A DNA stretch of 49,600 bases from an uncultured Eubacteriales bacterium (GTDB taxonomy: Bacteria > Bacillota > Clostridia > Oscillospirales > CAG-272). Within the stretch, counting starts at the first letter, position 1; every line of letters starts with the position of its first letter. Made by a program: the position numbers and the translations under genes. Location of the stretch: the NCBI GenBank assembly GCA_900542425.1, contig UQNQ01000011.1, positions 1-49,600 on the forward strand. The letters run 5' to 3'. The notes beneath the pieces are model-generated. The model was given only the letters and a program-made list of their open reading frames with translations. It did no database searches and was not told the DNA's origin. Of the stretch, positions 23,790 through 32,433 are shown one piece after another.

Positions 23790-25603
23790 GTATACGACGA
23801 ATTCGCGGAAAAGACGGACTGTCCGATTCCTATTCAAACTTTGCTTCGTATGACAGTGAGGTTCAGAATACCGTTATGAATGATTTTTCAGGTGGAGTTT
23901 TGACAGGTGGCGTTTCGGACGGAGAAAATAAGGTCTTTGAAATGCTTAACATGGAAATTCTCGGGAAATCCGTAGTTTCTATGTCTGCTCCTGCCGATGC
24001 CTTTTCCGATGCGCTTGCGCAAGGTCCGGTCCGTTTTTCCTGCATGGCGAATGGAGTCTGGCTTTTTCGGAAAGGAAATACACTTTATGCACAGAAAGAC
24101 GGAAATCTTTCCGTTATCGGAACTTCCGGACTTTTTACATCGGAAAAGACAGCGATTTACGATACCGGTGATGAATTCTATATCATTGACGGCGATACCG
24201 TATATCGGCTTGACAGAACGCTTGCTCTCTTGCAGTCGGAACAATATATTCCGACATGCTATACGGAAGTGTCAGCGGACGGAAAAACCAAAACCGAGGC
24301 GGAAAAACCGAATTTGTTCTGTCCATATATAGAAATTATCCTTTCTGCCGAATCGTCGCCTACACGGAAAATCCCGCCTGATATTGCGGTGGATTCTTCT
24401 TATATTCGGATATGGGATTCTTTTGGCGAGGAGCTTGCCGACATGGACTTCAATTTTGAGGAAGGTGAAATCAAATTTTTCGGAATTTATTCTCAGGAAT
24501 TCAAAGTCAGACTCAAGCTTATCGAGTCCGATGATCCTGCGAAGCTTTCCTTGACTTCTCTTGAAAGTCTGCGCAAAATCATTTCCTGTCCCGGCAGATT
24601 GCAGACTGTTATGATGCCGTCCGGTAATAGATATTATCTTTCTTACGGAGGAGAAGACGGAAAGAAACTTACGGCGTTTCTGCCGGATTCTTTCCACGGA
24701 TTCGGGTACCTTTCAGAAAAAAACATTGTTCAAAAGGAATATTATGAAAACGTTTCTTCTGTTATCGAGTATTCGGACGGATATCTTGTTTTTTCCGCAG
24801 GTTCCGTGAAAAAACTAGCACTGTCAGAAGATGAAAACGGCGGACTTATCTTTACCATCCGGCCATTTAAAAATGATTTTGGATCAGATATGCCGGGGAG
24901 TATCTGCAGCTTTGATGATAAAATCCTGTTTGCAACCTCTCACGGCGGGGTTTATTATATCAATAAATTCGGAATTGAGGAAAGGGATGTCAGCCGACAT
25001 ATTTCCGCCTGCATTGAACGGGGCAAAAACGGATTTTTTTCTCATACAGCCACGGAATATGCTGCGGCGACAGCGATTTGTGCTTTCGGCAAATATATGC
25101 TGACAGTAGGAAATATGACCTATATTTGGGATTATACCGCGAAGATGCCTTCCGGAACGCAGAGCAGAGAAGATGAAAATAAAATGGTGTGGACCATGTG
25201 CGATTCCATTCTGCCTTCGTGCTATCTTGGCCAGCAAATGCAGAAGCTTTATTTTACGGACAGAACGACGGAAAACATTCGTTGTTTTACAGCCGGTGCC
25301 GAGGGCTCAGGAACAATGCATTCCTGTATTCAGACGATTGAGGATGATTTCGGAGTCGAAGAAGATAAACTGATCCTTGGACTTTCGGTGCGATACCGTT
25401 CTTTAGGAGAGGTGACTTTGAAGATTGCGTTTGACGGTGTGATATCACCTTGCCGTTATATTCTGCCGCCTGCCGAACAGTTTGTTACTTGTCCGATGAG
25501 AATTTTTTCTCATCGTTTTGTGAAATGCGCTGTATTACTGGATTCTGAACAAGTTTTTGCACTTGAAAGTATCCTTTTTCGATATTTGCCGACAAAATCT
25601 TAA
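23786..25603 (+). CDS. probable neck / tail-nozzle protein with propeller-like repeats
   Basis: A 605-aa beta-rich protein, last gene of the cassette. Repeating strand pairs such as GVWLFRKGNTLYAQKDG, EFYIIDGDTVYRLD and KILFATSHGGVYYINKFG suggest a beta-propeller, as found in tail-nozzle or tail-stabilising proteins of short-tailed phages. No peptidase or receptor-binding motif is seen. It starts with TTG inside the preceding stop, after GGAGGAG. A strong terminator follows. If correct, the cassette encodes a head plus a stub tail. Another possible role is a spike or adaptor. Confidence 0.6.
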   Translation: MSIRRIRGKDGLSDSYSNFASYDSEVQNTVMNDFSGGVLTGGVSDGENKVFEMLNMEILGKSVVSMSAPADAFSDALAQGPVRFSCMANGVWLFRKGNTLYAQKDGNLSVIGTSGLFTSEKTAIYDTGDEFYIIDGDTVYRLDRTLALLQSEQYIPTCYTEVSADGKTKTEAEKPNLFCPYIEIILSAESSPTRKIPPDIAVDSSYIRIWDSFGEELADMDFNFEEGEIKFFGIYSQEFKVRLKLIESDDPAKLSLTSLESLRKIISCPGRLQTVMMPSGNRYYLSYGGEDGKKLTAFLPDSFHGFGYLSEKNIVQKEYYENVSSVIEYSDGYLVFSAGSVKKLALSEDENGGLIFTIRPFKNDFGSDMPGSICSFDDKILFATSHGGVYYINKFGIEERDVSRHISACIERGKNGFFSHTATEYAAATAICAFGKYMLTVGNMTYIWDYTAKMPSGTQSREDENKMVWTMCDSILPSCYLGQQMQKLYFTDRTTENIRCFTAGAEGSGTMHSCIQTIEDDFGVEEDKLILGLSVRYRSLGEVTLKIAFDGVISPCRYILPPAEQFVTCPMRIFSHRFVKCAVLLDSEQVFALESILFRYLPTKS

Positions 25604-25640
25604 AAAATAGCCGGAAATTTGAATTTCCGGCTGTTTTTTT
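25603..25640 (+). terminator. intrinsic terminator of the capsid cassette
   Basis: AGCCGGAAATT (25609-25619) pairs with AATTTCCGGCT (25622-25632), followed by G and seven T. Confidence 0.9.
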
Positions 25641-25653
25641 CCCGTATTTGTGG

Positions 25654-25659
25654 TATAAT
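25654..25659 (+). promoter_or_regulatory. possible extended -10 promoter before the ECF sigma operon
   Basis: TGG-TATAAT with no convincing -35 box, since that position is in the terminator U-tract. The leader to the sigma gene would be about 280 nt. Confidence 0.4.
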
Positions 25660-25690
25660 ATCCAGTGACTGTAAATGCTATGTATTATTT

Positions 25691-25702
25691 TTTTTAGGAT
25701 GG
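25691..25702. repeat. 12-bp direct repeat, right copy, flanking the capsid cassette
   Basis: TTTTTAGGATGG, identical to 17849-17860. Confidence 0.35.
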
Positions 25703-25947
25703 ATGAAAATCAGAGAAATCTGAAAATTTTTTTGTACAAGTACTATTATATTGTAGGATAAAAATATTGTCTGCTTTCTGTTTGCTTTAAAAAGCGCGGT
25801 AAATTTCAGTACTTTTATCGTTTTTCTTCATTGAAAAGCTTGGCAATAAGCAGGATTTCTCATAAAAAACAAAAATCAAAAAATTTTTTCAAAAAAATGT
25901 GACCTAATGACAGGGTTAAGCGTTTTACATACAGGAGGGACAAAAAA

Positions 25948-26445
25948 GTGATCTTATCCAGGGACAGCAGGACGCTCCTCGAGACGGCGTATGATAAATA
26001 TGCCGATATGCTGTATCGTCTCGCATTTTCACATTTGCGAAGACGTGAGGATGCAGAAGACGCGGTGCAGGATGTCTTCACAAAATATATGAATACATCC
26101 CCTCGGTTTACTGACGACGAGCACGAGCGCGCATGGCTTGTCAGAGTGACCGTGAATCGATGTCATGATATGCTGCGGCGGGGAAAGGTTCGTGAGCATG
26201 ATTCTCTTGATGATATTTCCGAGATTCCTGATGAGGGAAGTGAAAATACCAGCGGTGTTTTGCAAGCGGTGTTCGCACTTCCGGAAAAATATAAAACGGC
26301 AATTACCCTTCATTATTTGGAGGGGTTCTCCGTTGAGGAAATTTCATCGATGCTGGGAATTTCATTATCCGCCGTAAAAATGCGTCTGTCCCGCGGAAGA
26401 GAAATCCTGAAAGATTTACTTGATAAGGAGGAGAGCTATGTTTGA
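25948..26445 (+). CDS. ECF-type RNA polymerase sigma factor
   Basis: A 165-aa sigma-70 family regulator of the ECF group, with only regions 2 and 4. Region 2 has YDKYADMLYRLAF and EDAEDAVQDVF (about 16-48). Region 4 has the helix-turn-helix EGFSVEEISSMLGISLSAVK near 129-148. It starts with GTG, seven bases after AGGAGGGAC. Its stop overlaps the following anti-sigma-like gene by 8 bp, the standard pairing that keeps the factor inactive until a surface signal arrives. Likely targets include its own operon and perhaps the MBOAT cluster downstream. Confidence 0.92.
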   Translation: MILSRDSRTLLETAYDKYADMLYRLAFSHLRRREDAEDAVQDVFTKYMNTSPRFTDDEHERAWLVRVTVNRCHDMLRRGKVREHDSLDDISEIPDEGSENTSGVLQAVFALPEKYKTAITLHYLEGFSVEEISSMLGISLSAVKMRLSRGREILKDLLDKEESYV

Positions 26446-27028
26446 CAAAAAAACCGTTGATGCCTATCAAAAAATTACGGCACCGGATGATTTGAAAGAA
26501 AAGGTTTTGGCGTCGTGCCTTGCTGCAAAAGAGCCGGAAAAAAGAAACTGGATGAAAAGTATGAGACTGATCTCGTCACTGGCAGCCTGTTTGATTCTTG
26601 CCGTTGCGTTCTCCATCTTTGCTGTAAAGAATTTCGGTGAGGTTTCCGTTTCTGTCGGAGGAAGAACACTGATGTCCGATCCTGTGGAATTGTCTGAATT
26701 CAATATTAGTCCTGCTTTATATTCCGTTGAGTCAAGAGTTGCCTATCGAACGAGTGTTCCCGTAGAAGTATCGATAACGGATGAAACGCAGATATCTGTT
26801 TCAGGCGGCATGATGAAAATCTGTGACGCCAAGACAGGGGAAAAGCTGTATACCGGATCGGAATTTACAGCAGAAAGCGATGTTGTTATTGATTGGACTG
26901 TGGAGACAGAAACAGATGAAAAACAATTTGAAATGTTGATTGACGGACAAAAGAAAACGTATATTCTTGTATTGAGTTGGGATGACGACACAGGAGGTTG
27001 GACAATTGCGGGAAAACAAACTGACTGA
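26438..27028 (+). CDS. membrane anti-sigma-like protein
   Basis: A 196-aa protein with a cytoplasmic head of about 43 residues (FDKKTVDAYQKITAPDDLKE), one membrane helix (about 45-64) and an extracytoplasmic beta-rich domain. That topology and its overlap with the ECF sigma gene are those of an anti-sigma factor. The usual HxxxCxxC zinc motif is absent. AAGGAGGAG precedes the ATG at 26438. A longer in-frame start lies inside the sigma gene and has no ribosome site. The external domain would be the sensor. Confidence 0.75.
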   Translation: MFDKKTVDAYQKITAPDDLKEKVLASCLAAKEPEKRNWMKSMRLISSLAACLILAVAFSIFAVKNFGEVSVSVGGRTLMSDPVELSEFNISPALYSVESRVAYRTSVPVEVSITDETQISVSGGMMKICDAKTGEKLYTGSEFTAESDVVIDWTVETETDEKQFEMLIDGQKKTYILVLSWDDDTGGWTIAGKQTD

Positions 27029-27049
27029 TATTTCAGGAGGAACATGCAG

Positions 27050-27679
27050 ATGACAAAATTAGTGGCTTTTGTTCTTGCCGCGCTGATGATATTTACTTTT
27101 GTATCCTGCGGAACAACCGGCGATCATGAAACCACAGCAGGAACTTCGGAAAGCACGGAAAGCACGACGGCATCTGAAACGACAGGAACTGACAGTTCCG
27201 AAACAACGAATGAGGAAACCACCTCACCTGAGGAAACGACAGGAGATACATCGGAAGAAATTGCCGGTACCATCCCGGAACTCATTGATCAAATTTATGA
27301 GAAATATCCGGTATCTGCCGGAATGAGCACAACAGAAATTGATATTACGGATGCAGATATTCTGAAATATCAAACCGGTATTGTGAGCGGTTCTAAAATA
27401 GAAGAAGCGTTTTTATCCGGACCGATTTTTTCTTCTACCGCGTATGCCTTAGTGGCTGTTCGCGTGAAAAATGCGGCAGATGCTGAATCTATTGCAGAGG
27501 AAATGCAGAAAAATGCCGATCCCGGAAAGTGGATATGTGCTTATGCGGAATCTGTCCAAATTGCAGTATCCGGAAATATCATTCTGATGGCTATGACTTC
27601 GGAAGAAGAAGCAACCGGACTCATTGATGCTTTTACGACGCTTTGCGGCGGGAAGCTTGATCTTTTCTTGGAACAATAA
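27050..27679 (+). CDS. lipoprotein with DUF4358-like domain, copy 1
   Basis: A 209-aa exported lipoprotein. The signal ends in the lipobox FVSC (Cys20), followed by a Thr/Ser/Glu linker of about 50 residues with ETT-type repeats and then a folded domain (about 75-209) with IYEKYPV and VRVKNAADAESIAEEM. The domain resembles DUF4358, often found beside MBOAT and DHHW genes in Clostridia. The start at 27050 is chosen over an ATG at 27044 because GGAGG is nine bases away, not three. It is part of the ECF sigma operon and a tandem paralogue of the next gene. Confidence 0.8.
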   Translation: MTKLVAFVLAALMIFTFVSCGTTGDHETTAGTSESTESTTASETTGTDSSETTNEETTSPEETTGDTSEEIAGTIPELIDQIYEKYPVSAGMSTTEIDITDADILKYQTGIVSGSKIEEAFLSGPIFSSTAYALVAVRVKNAADAESIAEEMQKNADPGKWICAYAESVQIAVSGNIILMAMTSEEEATGLIDAFTTLCGGKLDLFLEQ

Positions 27680-27715
27680 TAAAAAATTATATAATCAAAA
27701 GGGAGAAAACAGAAA

Positions 27716-28333
27716 ATGAAAAAACTGTTAGCACTTATTCTTGCATCTTTGATGATTTTCGCGCTTGCATCATGCGGAAATACGGAAAACAATGAAACAA
27801 CCACAGGTACTCCTTCTAAGACGGAAAGTACCACAGGCAACGAAACGACCGGTGAAACAACGAGTTCTGAAGAGACAACAGAAAAACCGGAAGAACCGGA
27901 AACTCCTGCATCACTTGAAGATATCATTGACGGAATCTATGAAAAATGTCCGGTAGAAATTATGGTAGGAACGACAGTTATTGATTTAACGAACGCAATG
28001 TCACTGAAAGGTGCAACAGGCATTGAAGCCAGCGCAGATAAAGTAAAAGAAGCTTGTCTGTCAGAGGCGATGATCGGATCACAGGCTTATTCCATGGCAA
28101 TTGTTCGTGTAAAAGATGCGGCGGATGCTGAATCCGTTGCCAATGAGATGTTGAACGGCATTGATCAGCGCAAATGGATTTGCGTATATGCAGATGAGAT
28201 CCGTGTTGCGGTATGTGATGATGTGATTATGCTGATCATGTTTGATTCCGCTTTGGATTTGAATATTGGAGATTTTGTTGACGCTTTCAGCGAGGTTTGC
28301 GGTACAGAAGCAGATCCTGTATTGGAAAAATAA
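27716..28333 (+). CDS. lipoprotein with DUF4358-like domain, copy 2
   Basis: A 205-aa paralogue of the preceding lipoprotein, with lipobox LASC (Cys20), a Thr/Glu-rich linker and the same C-terminal domain (IYEKCPVEI, VRVKDAADAESVANEM). Both copies share the WIC-YA core. The ATG follows a GGGAGAAA site. The gap to copy 1 is 36 bp with no terminator, so both are probably in one transcript with the sigma and anti-sigma genes. The substrate is unknown; a role in modification or sensing of surface polymers is inferred from context. Confidence 0.8.
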   Translation: MKKLLALILASLMIFALASCGNTENNETTTGTPSKTESTTGNETTGETTSSEETTEKPEEPETPASLEDIIDGIYEKCPVEIMVGTTVIDLTNAMSLKGATGIEASADKVKEACLSEAMIGSQAYSMAIVRVKDAADAESVANEMLNGIDQRKWICVYADEIRVAVCDDVIMLIMFDSALDLNIGDFVDAFSEVCGTEADPVLEK

Positions 28334-28544
28334 TTCTATAAACATCATTACTGCTTTTATAGTAGAAAATTTTGATAATTTTAAAATCAAATACTAATGT
28401 GTTTGATGGCATTTAGATCCGGTACGACGAGCCGATCGCTTGATTTGCAAGCCAATCAAGAAATCAACCAGAATAGACTGCATCATCGGGAGCTTATGAT
28501 CAATGAGCTCCCGATGAAATAAAAATACACACGGGTAAAAAAAC
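28334..28544 (+). other. intergenic leader of the MBOAT gene with two hairpins
   Basis: CTTGATT (28439-28445) pairs with AATCAAG (28454-28460), and CATCGGGAGCT (28484-28494) pairs with AGCTCCCGATG (28506-28516), 28 bp before the MBOAT start. Neither has a U-tract. The MBOAT ribosome site (CGGG region) is weak. The hairpins may be mRNA-processing or control elements. A promoter here is not clear. Confidence 0.45.
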
Positions 28545-29945
28545 ATGTTATTTTCGAGTATACCATTTCTATATTATTTTCTGCCGTGCGTGCTGATTTT
28601 GTATTTTATTGCTCCGAAATGCTTAAAGAATTCGGTTCTTCTTTTAGCAAGCTTGTTTTTTTATGCATGGGGCGAACCGAAATACGTAATACTCATGGCA
28701 GTTTCCATTACACTTGGATATGTGTTCGGACTTTTGATAGAAGCATGGCGCGGCACAAAGCTGTCAAAGTTATTTTTGATTCTTTCACTTGTGACGAGTC
28801 TTGGACTGCTCGGCTATTTTAAATACGCGGATTTCTTTATTTCCAATTTCAATGCTGTGACAGGTCTTTCCGTATCGCTGCTGAAAATCGCGCTGCCGAT
28901 CGGTATCAGCTTCTATACGTTCCAGATTCTCAGTTATACCGTGGACGTTTATCGCGGTGAGGTAAAAGCACAAAGAAACTTTATTACCCTTGCAACTTAT
29001 GTTGCGTTGTTTCCGCAGCTGATTGCCGGTCCTATCGTAAGATATTCCGACGTTGCGGCTCAGCTTGAATCCAGAACACACAGCATTTCCAATGTCGCGC
29101 TTGGTGCGCGCAGATTTGTTCTCGGTCTTGCCAAAAAGGTTCTGATTGCGAATGCACTCGGTGAATTATGTGATATATTCAAAGAATCAAATGACAAGTC
29201 CGTGCTTTTTTTCTGGCTTTACGCAATCGCGTTTACGCTGCACATCTATTTCGACTTTTCGGGCTACAGCGATATGGCAATCGGTCTTGGCAGAATGTTC
29301 GGATTTGATTTTCTCGAAAACTTTGATTACCCTTACATTTCGGGAAGTATCACCGAATTCTGGCGCCGTTGGCATATGTCACTCGGCTCATGGTTCCGGG
29401 ATTATGTGTATATTCCACTCGGCGGCAACCGTGTACCCAAAGCCCGCTGGTTCCTTAATATTTTCATCGTCTGGCTGCTGACGGGCTTTTGGCATGGTGC
29501 CGCATGGAACTTTATTGTATGGGGACTCTTCTTTGCGGTCCTGCTCGTAATTGAAAAACTGTGGCTGCTGAAGATTCTGAAAAAATCAAAGGTATGGAAC
29601 CATTTCTATGTGCTGTTCTTTGTTATTATCAGTTTTGTCATTTTCAACGCGGCAGATATGAAAGAAGCGTTTGCTTATATCGGCGGCATGTTCGGTGCAG
29701 GCGGGATTCCGTTTGTTTCTGATGAATGGCTCTATTACCTGCGTAGTTATGGATTGATTTTGATTATCGCGATTGTCGGTGCAACACCGCTTATCAAAAA
29801 GCTTGTGCTTTCTGCCAAGAACAAAACAACAGGAGAGAAGATTATCAATATTGCGGAACCGATTGTTTTGGTGGTACTGATACTGATGATCACTGCTTAT
29901 CTGGTAGACGGTTCATTCAATCCGTTCCTTTATTTCCGATTCTAA
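28545..29945 (+). CDS. MBOAT-family O-acyltransferase (AlgI/DltB-like)
   Basis: A 466-aa membrane-bound O-acyltransferase that moves an acyl (often acetyl) group across the membrane for addition to an extracellular polymer. It has about ten hydrophobic helices, the FDFSGYSDMAIGLGRMFGF signature near 236-254 and the catalytic His in LTGFWHGAAWN near 314. The next gene encodes a DHHW/AlgJ-like partner, the usual two-part arrangement. The polymer acted on cannot be told from the sequence; no alginate genes are present, so a cell-wall or capsular glycan is likelier. Confidence 0.92.
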   Translation: MLFSSIPFLYYFLPCVLILYFIAPKCLKNSVLLLASLFFYAWGEPKYVILMAVSITLGYVFGLLIEAWRGTKLSKLFLILSLVTSLGLLGYFKYADFFISNFNAVTGLSVSLLKIALPIGISFYTFQILSYTVDVYRGEVKAQRNFITLATYVALFPQLIAGPIVRYSDVAAQLESRTHSISNVALGARRFVLGLAKKVLIANALGELCDIFKESNDKSVLFFWLYAIAFTLHIYFDFSGYSDMAIGLGRMFGFDFLENFDYPYISGSITEFWRRWHMSLGSWFRDYVYIPLGGNRVPKARWFLNIFIVWLLTGFWHGAAWNFIVWGLFFAVLLVIEKLWLLKILKKSKVWNHFYVLFFVIISFVIFNAADMKEAFAYIGGMFGAGGIPFVSDEWLYYLRSYGLILIIAIVGATPLIKKLVLSAKNKTTGEKIINIAEPIVLVVLILMITAYLVDGSFNPFLYFRF

Positions 29946-29960
29946 GGAGGTGACTTTTCG

Positions 29961-31067
29961 ATGACGACAAAAGTAAAAAATATTGTTTCTGTTTGCCTTT
30001 TGGCCATACTTTTATTCGGACTTTCCATCTATTGCTGGGCAAAACCGGCAGATGAATTTTCAGACAGTGAAAGACGAAAACTCGATCAGTTTCCGAAAAT
30101 CACATGGGATTCCATTTTATCCGGCAAATTTATGACGGATTTTGAAGATTATACGCTGGATCAGTTCCCGCTGCGCGACAGATTCCGTATGCTGAAATCT
30201 TTTTCAAGATTCTATTTGTTTGGGCAAAAGGATAACAACGATATTTTTATTGAGGATGGATATGCTTCCAAGCTTGAATATCCGATGAGTGAAAGCTCAA
30301 TGGATTATGCTGCCGAACGATTCCAGCATCTGTACGATAAATATATGGCAGATACGGACTGTAATGTTTATTTTTCCATCATTCCGGATAAAAGCTATTT
30401 CTTAGCTGAACAAAACGGATATCTTTCTCTGGATTATGAAACATTCTTTGAAATGATGAAAGAAAAAACCGATTTTATGGAATATATCGACATTGCCGGA
30501 CTGCTTGCTATCACGGATTATTATAAAACGGATACCCACTGGAGACAGGAAAAGATTACGGATGTTGCTGCCAAATTGGCGGAAGCCATGGGGGTAACGC
30601 TTTCCGGAAATTATACGGAAAAGACGCTTGACAATCCTTTCTATGGGGTTTATTACGGACAATCCGCGCTTCCGCTTTCTCCGGAAACCATCTATTATCT
30701 GACAAGCGACGTTTTGGAGGATTGCAAGGTTTATAATTATGAAACCGGAAAGCCGGTAGAAATGTCCATATATGATATGGAAAAGGCATATGGCAAGGAT
30801 CCGTATGAAATGTTTCTTTCTGGTGCGCTTTCTTTGATTACGATTGAAAATCCAAATGCAACGACCGATAAAGAACTTGTGATTTTCCGTGATTCTTTTG
30901 GAAGCAGCATTGCTCCGCTTCTTGTCGAGGGCTATGCGAAAATTACACTGGTTGATATTCGTTATATTTCAAGTGATATTGTAGGTAATTTCGTCGACTT
31001 TGACAATCAGGATGTTTTGTTCCTTTACAGTACGCTTATATTGAACAACAGTGTTACCTTGAAATAA
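29961..31067 (+). CDS. DHHW-family (AlgJ/AlgX-like) protein, MBOAT partner
   Basis: A 368-aa exported protein with one N-terminal membrane helix (about 6-27). The family motif near residue 190 reads TDTHWRQ rather than DHHW, and FRDSFGSSIAPLL near 310 matches the Ser-containing block of SGNH-like acetyltransferase folds. Such proteins finish the transfer of the acyl group from the MBOAT enzyme to the polymer outside. A near-perfect AAGGAGGTGA precedes the ATG, overlapping the MBOAT stop, so the two are co-expressed. A strong terminator follows. Confidence 0.85.
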   Translation: MTTKVKNIVSVCLLAILLFGLSIYCWAKPADEFSDSERRKLDQFPKITWDSILSGKFMTDFEDYTLDQFPLRDRFRMLKSFSRFYLFGQKDNNDIFIEDGYASKLEYPMSESSMDYAAERFQHLYDKYMADTDCNVYFSIIPDKSYFLAEQNGYLSLDYETFFEMMKEKTDFMEYIDIAGLLAITDYYKTDTHWRQEKITDVAAKLAEAMGVTLSGNYTEKTLDNPFYGVYYGQSALPLSPETIYYLTSDVLEDCKVYNYETGKPVEMSIYDMEKAYGKDPYEMFLSGALSLITIENPNATTDKELVIFRDSFGSSIAPLLVEGYAKITLVDIRYISSDIVGNFVDFDNQDVLFLYSTLILNNSVTLK

Positions 31068-31070
31068 GAA

Positions 31071-31103
31071 AGAACCGCCGGCTGATACCGGCGGCTCTTT
31101 TTT
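31071..31103 (+). terminator. intrinsic terminator of the MBOAT-DHHW operon
   Basis: CCGCCGG (31075-31081) pairs with CCGGCGG (31088-31094), followed by CTCTTTTTT. Confidence 0.88.
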
Positions 31104-31104
31104 C

Positions 31105-31133
31105 TTGACATTTTTTGCTCCGTATGCTATCAT
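31105..31133 (+). promoter_or_regulatory. SigA-type promoter of the CPBP protease gene
   Basis: TTGACA (31105-31110), 17-bp spacer, TATCAT (31128-31133), immediately after the upstream terminator. Confidence 0.75.
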
Positions 31134-31166
31134 AATAAAAAAATAGATACACGGAGGATGATACAT

Positions 31167-32264
31167 ATGCTGGAACCGATGGATAATATTCCGACCCCTG
31201 AGTCCCCTGAGAATGGCTTTGAAAAGCAGCTTCCGGAGCCGGATACAAACAGCTATGATCCCGAAAGGGAAGCGGTACTTCGCCGTGGAATGCGGCGTCA
31301 ATTCAATCAGCTAGGTTGGGCTTTTGTTACTATGCTTTTGGTATGGGTAGCGATCGTCTCTTTTGTTGCTATCGCGGCGGTTTTGATAGAAAAGATTTTC
31401 GACATTCCCGCTGTCGATGCGTATTACCGATACCTTTTGCTGATCAATGAAGTTTCACTTGCCATAGCCATTTTCATCGGCGGCTTGATCTTGCGTCCTG
31501 CATCAAAATGTGTGCCGGAGAAGCAGCCGTTTTCAGCGGGACGGTTTATAAAACTTCTTATGGTTTGCTTTGCCGTTGCCATAGCGGGTAACATTGTAGG
31601 AATACTGTTTCTTGCAGTCTGGAATGCTATCACCGGAAGTTCAGTCGGAAATACCGTATCAGAACTGATAGCCGATGAGAATCCTTGGATGATGTTGCTT
31701 ACGGTTGGCATTCTGGCTCCTGTATTGGAGGAGCTGTTTTTCCGCAAGTGGATAATTGACCGGACACGGCAATATGGGGAGAAAATATGCATCATTCTGT
31801 CTGCTTCGATGTTTGCTTTATTCCATATGAATTTCAGTCAATTTTTTTACGCTTTTGCGGTTGGCTTGATTTTAGCTTATATCTATTGCCGAAGCGGAAA
31901 AATTTGGATTCCGATGCTGTTGCATGCCATATTTAACTGTTGTCTTGGTGTACTGAATTCCCTGATTTCTTCTCAAATGCTGAAAATAACAGAGAAAATT
32001 CCTAATTTGACAGCCGATGAGATGATGGCGTTGCCGTCCAATGAGCTTTTGCTGATTTGTTTGGCTAGTCTGTATTATCTGTTATTTGGGGTGATGGTAA
32101 TTGTCGGATTTGTCATCTTATGCATACAAATCAAGCGCGTTCGGTTTCGTCCGGCGGAGACACCTCTTCCGGCAAAAAGCCGTTCCGCGATTTTTGGCAA
32201 CGCCGGTATGATCGTGGCAATTGTTTTTACAGCGGCAATGACAATTTATTCACTGTTTACATGA
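31167..32264 (+). CDS. CPBP-family intramembrane glutamic protease
   Basis: A 365-aa polytopic membrane protein of the CPBP (Abi/Rce1-like) family. The catalytic blocks are present: EELFFRKWI with the Glu pair near 193, FHMNFSQ near 226, and the last His in LLHAIFN near 257. Seven to eight helices are predicted, after a hydrophilic N-terminus of about 45 residues. The start at 31167 is chosen because CGGAGG is nine bases upstream, while an ATG at 31158 touches it. Members cleave within membranes or act in bacteriocin self-protection; no bacteriocin gene is seen here. It is a single-gene unit. Confidence 0.88.
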   Translation: MLEPMDNIPTPESPENGFEKQLPEPDTNSYDPEREAVLRRGMRRQFNQLGWAFVTMLLVWVAIVSFVAIAAVLIEKIFDIPAVDAYYRYLLLINEVSLAIAIFIGGLILRPASKCVPEKQPFSAGRFIKLLMVCFAVAIAGNIVGILFLAVWNAITGSSVGNTVSELIADENPWMMLLTVGILAPVLEELFFRKWIIDRTRQYGEKICIILSASMFALFHMNFSQFFYAFAVGLILAYIYCRSGKIWIPMLLHAIFNCCLGVLNSLISSQMLKITEKIPNLTADEMMALPSNELLLICLASLYYLLFGVMVIVGFVILCIQIKRVRFRPAETPLPAKSRSAIFGNAGMIVAIVFTAAMTIYSLFT

Positions 32265-32332
32265 TTGACAAGATAGCAGAACGTATTTTATTTCTTTGGG
32301 ATAGGCTTGCGCAAAGAAGTATCCGATTTCAC

Positions 32333-32370
32333 AGAGGAGGCGTGACTATGTCACGCCTCCTCTTGTTTTG
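32333..32370 (+). terminator. intrinsic terminator of the CPBP gene
   Basis: GAGGAGGCGTGAC (32334-32346) pairs with GTCACGCCTCCTC (32350-32362), followed by TTGTTTTG. Confidence 0.85.
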
Positions 32371-32433
32371 ACTCAAGCTGTCATAAAAGGATAAAAGCTT
32401 TTTTAGATATCCGTGATAAAACAAAAAAGAAGA

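Larger units (their letters stand above)
25641..25947. other. AT-rich intergenic stretch before the ECF sigma gene
   Basis: It holds the right copy of the 12-bp repeat and a possible promoter. No coding frame with a ribosome site is seen. Most of 25700-25910 is very AT-rich. I found no clear ECF-type autoregulatory promoter. Confidence 0.5.
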
